Part shown: one piece after another, positions 6,711-7,382 of the stretch | Layout: every line of letters begins with the position of its first letter | Numbering within the stretch: the first letter of the stretch is position 1 | Assembly: GCA_017302755.1 (NCBI GenBank) | Contig: JAFLCR010000117.1 | Location: 1-7,382 of the forward strand | Direction: 5' to 3' | Origin: Alphaproteobacteria bacterium | GTDB taxonomy: Bacteria; Pseudomonadota; Alphaproteobacteria; Rickettsiales; JAFLCR01 | DNA length: 7,382 nt | Notes under the pieces: generated by a model | Told to the model about the DNA's origin: nothing | What the model saw: only the letters and a program-made list of their open reading frames with translations | Database searches by the model: none | Made by a program: the position numbers and the translations under genes

Positions 6711-7382
6711 TCAGGCGGCGGCTCCCGTGCCGGAGTTGCTTACCGCGTTTTCAACCTCGAAGAAATCCGGCCGCTCTTTAGGCGGAATGTTATTGCGGGC
6801 AAATTCAATGGAGATGGCTGGAGCATTGCCTTTCATATGTGATAGAAGCGCGCATTTGATGCACTCCAGGTATTTATCTTCAGCCTGAAAATAGGAGCCG
6901 ATGAAGCGGCCGATAGGCGACACGAGGGTATAAGAGAGAAGCACGCCGAGAAACGTGCCCACCAGTGCAGAGCCGATCAGCATGCCGAGAATTTCGGGAG
7001 GTTCGGTGATGGAGCGCATGGTGATGATTACGCCAAGCACCGCGGCGACGATACCAAGCGCGGGCATCGCATCGCCCATCATCAGCACGGCGTGCGAGAT
7101 GTCTTCATGTTCCTTGTGATGGGTTTCCAAATCCTGGTCCATAAGGTCTTCGACCTGCATGTGATCATCCACGCCCATGGTAAGAATGCGCAAGTAATCG
7201 CAGAAAAAAGTCACGGCGTGCTTATTTCTCATGAAGCTGCGGTGCTGAGAAAAAATGGAGCTGTTGGAGGGGTTTTCAATATGGCTTTCCAATTCGAGCA
7301 TGCCTTTTGACCGCATGAGCTTGAACACCTGGGAAAGCAAGATCAGAAGATCTAGGTAATCATTTTTGCTGAAAGGCGAACC
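6711..7382 (-). CDS. motA: Flagellar motor stator protein MotA (5' end cut by window edge)
   Basis: Stator subunit forming the proton channel with MotB and contacting rotor protein FliG through its cytoplasmic loop. The visible 223 codons run from the window edge to TGA 6713-6711. The frame is open to base 7382, so the TTG at 7340-7338 is internal, not a start. Numbering the first visible codon as E. coli residue 67 puts the key residues in register without gaps: Arg at 90 and Glu at 98 (in MRSKGMLELESHIENP), Pro at 173 (AMPALGIVAAV) and Pro at 222 (LVSPIG). About 66 residues holding TM1 and TM2 lie outside the window, for a total near 289. A His/Asp/Glu-rich stretch (DQDLETHHKEHED) precedes TM3, as in alphaproteobacterial MotA. 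TM3 and TM4 flank the EPPEILG loop. It is upstream of motB in the same operon, with a single base between stop and start. Confidence 0.95.
   Translation of the reverse strand, partial: GSPFSKNDYLDLLILLSQVFKLMRSKGMLELESHIENPSNSSIFSQHRSFMRNKHAVTFFCDYLRILTMGVDDHMQVEDLMDQDLETHHKEHEDISHAVLMMGDAMPALGIVAAVLGVIITMRSITEPPEILGMLIGSALVGTFLGVLLSYTLVSPIGRFIGSYFQAEDKYLECIKCALLSHMKGNAPAISIEFARNNIPPKERPDFFEVENAVSNSGTGAAA

Noticed and set aside
7338..7340. TTG as the start of motA
   Set aside because: The frame stays open to the window edge, and the upstream residues (ending NDYLDLLI) match the MotA region just before the Arg90 equivalent.

Overview
The window reads as chromosomal DNA of an alphaproteobacterium. 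The evidence is the style of the flagellar stator pair (MotA with an acidic/histidine-rich loop before TM3, MotB with a His/Gly-rich N-terminus), a cytochrome c maturation gene (ccmB), and an SDR dehydrogenase very close to the HSD17B10 family shared by alphaproteobacteria and mitochondria. Base composition looks moderately GC-rich in genes (by eye, not counted), with short AT-rich gaps between transcription units. The lineage call is inference; no rRNA or marker gene is present. There are no tRNAs, CRISPR arrays, insertion sequences or phage genes that I can see.

Layout, left to right: (1) the 3' part of ccmB on the + strand, cut by the left edge; (2) a 98-bp AT-rich convergent gap with a nested palindrome; (3) a 542-aa protein of unknown family on the - strand; (4) a 102-bp AT-rich divergent gap; (5) a three-gene + strand operon: thiolase (acetyl-CoA acetyltransferase type), acyl-CoA dehydrogenase, and HSD17B10-like 3-hydroxyacyl-CoA dehydrogenase, with reading frames overlapping by 1 and 4 nt; (6) an 11-bp convergent junction; (7) motB then motA on the - strand, motA cut by the right edge.

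The metabolic operon encodes steps 1, 3 and 4 of a four-step acyl-CoA beta-oxidation spiral. The gene set resembles short or branched-chain acyl-CoA breakdown such as the 2-methylbutyryl-CoA branch of isoleucine degradation. The enoyl-CoA hydratase (step 2) is not in the window. MotA and MotB together form the proton-driven flagellar stator. CcmB is the membrane part of the CcmAB ABC transporter of System I cytochrome c maturation.

Most of the window is ordinary and well explained. The only gene I could not place in a family is the 542-aa protein, which is the main candidate for something undescribed. I see no evidence here for a new multi-gene system.
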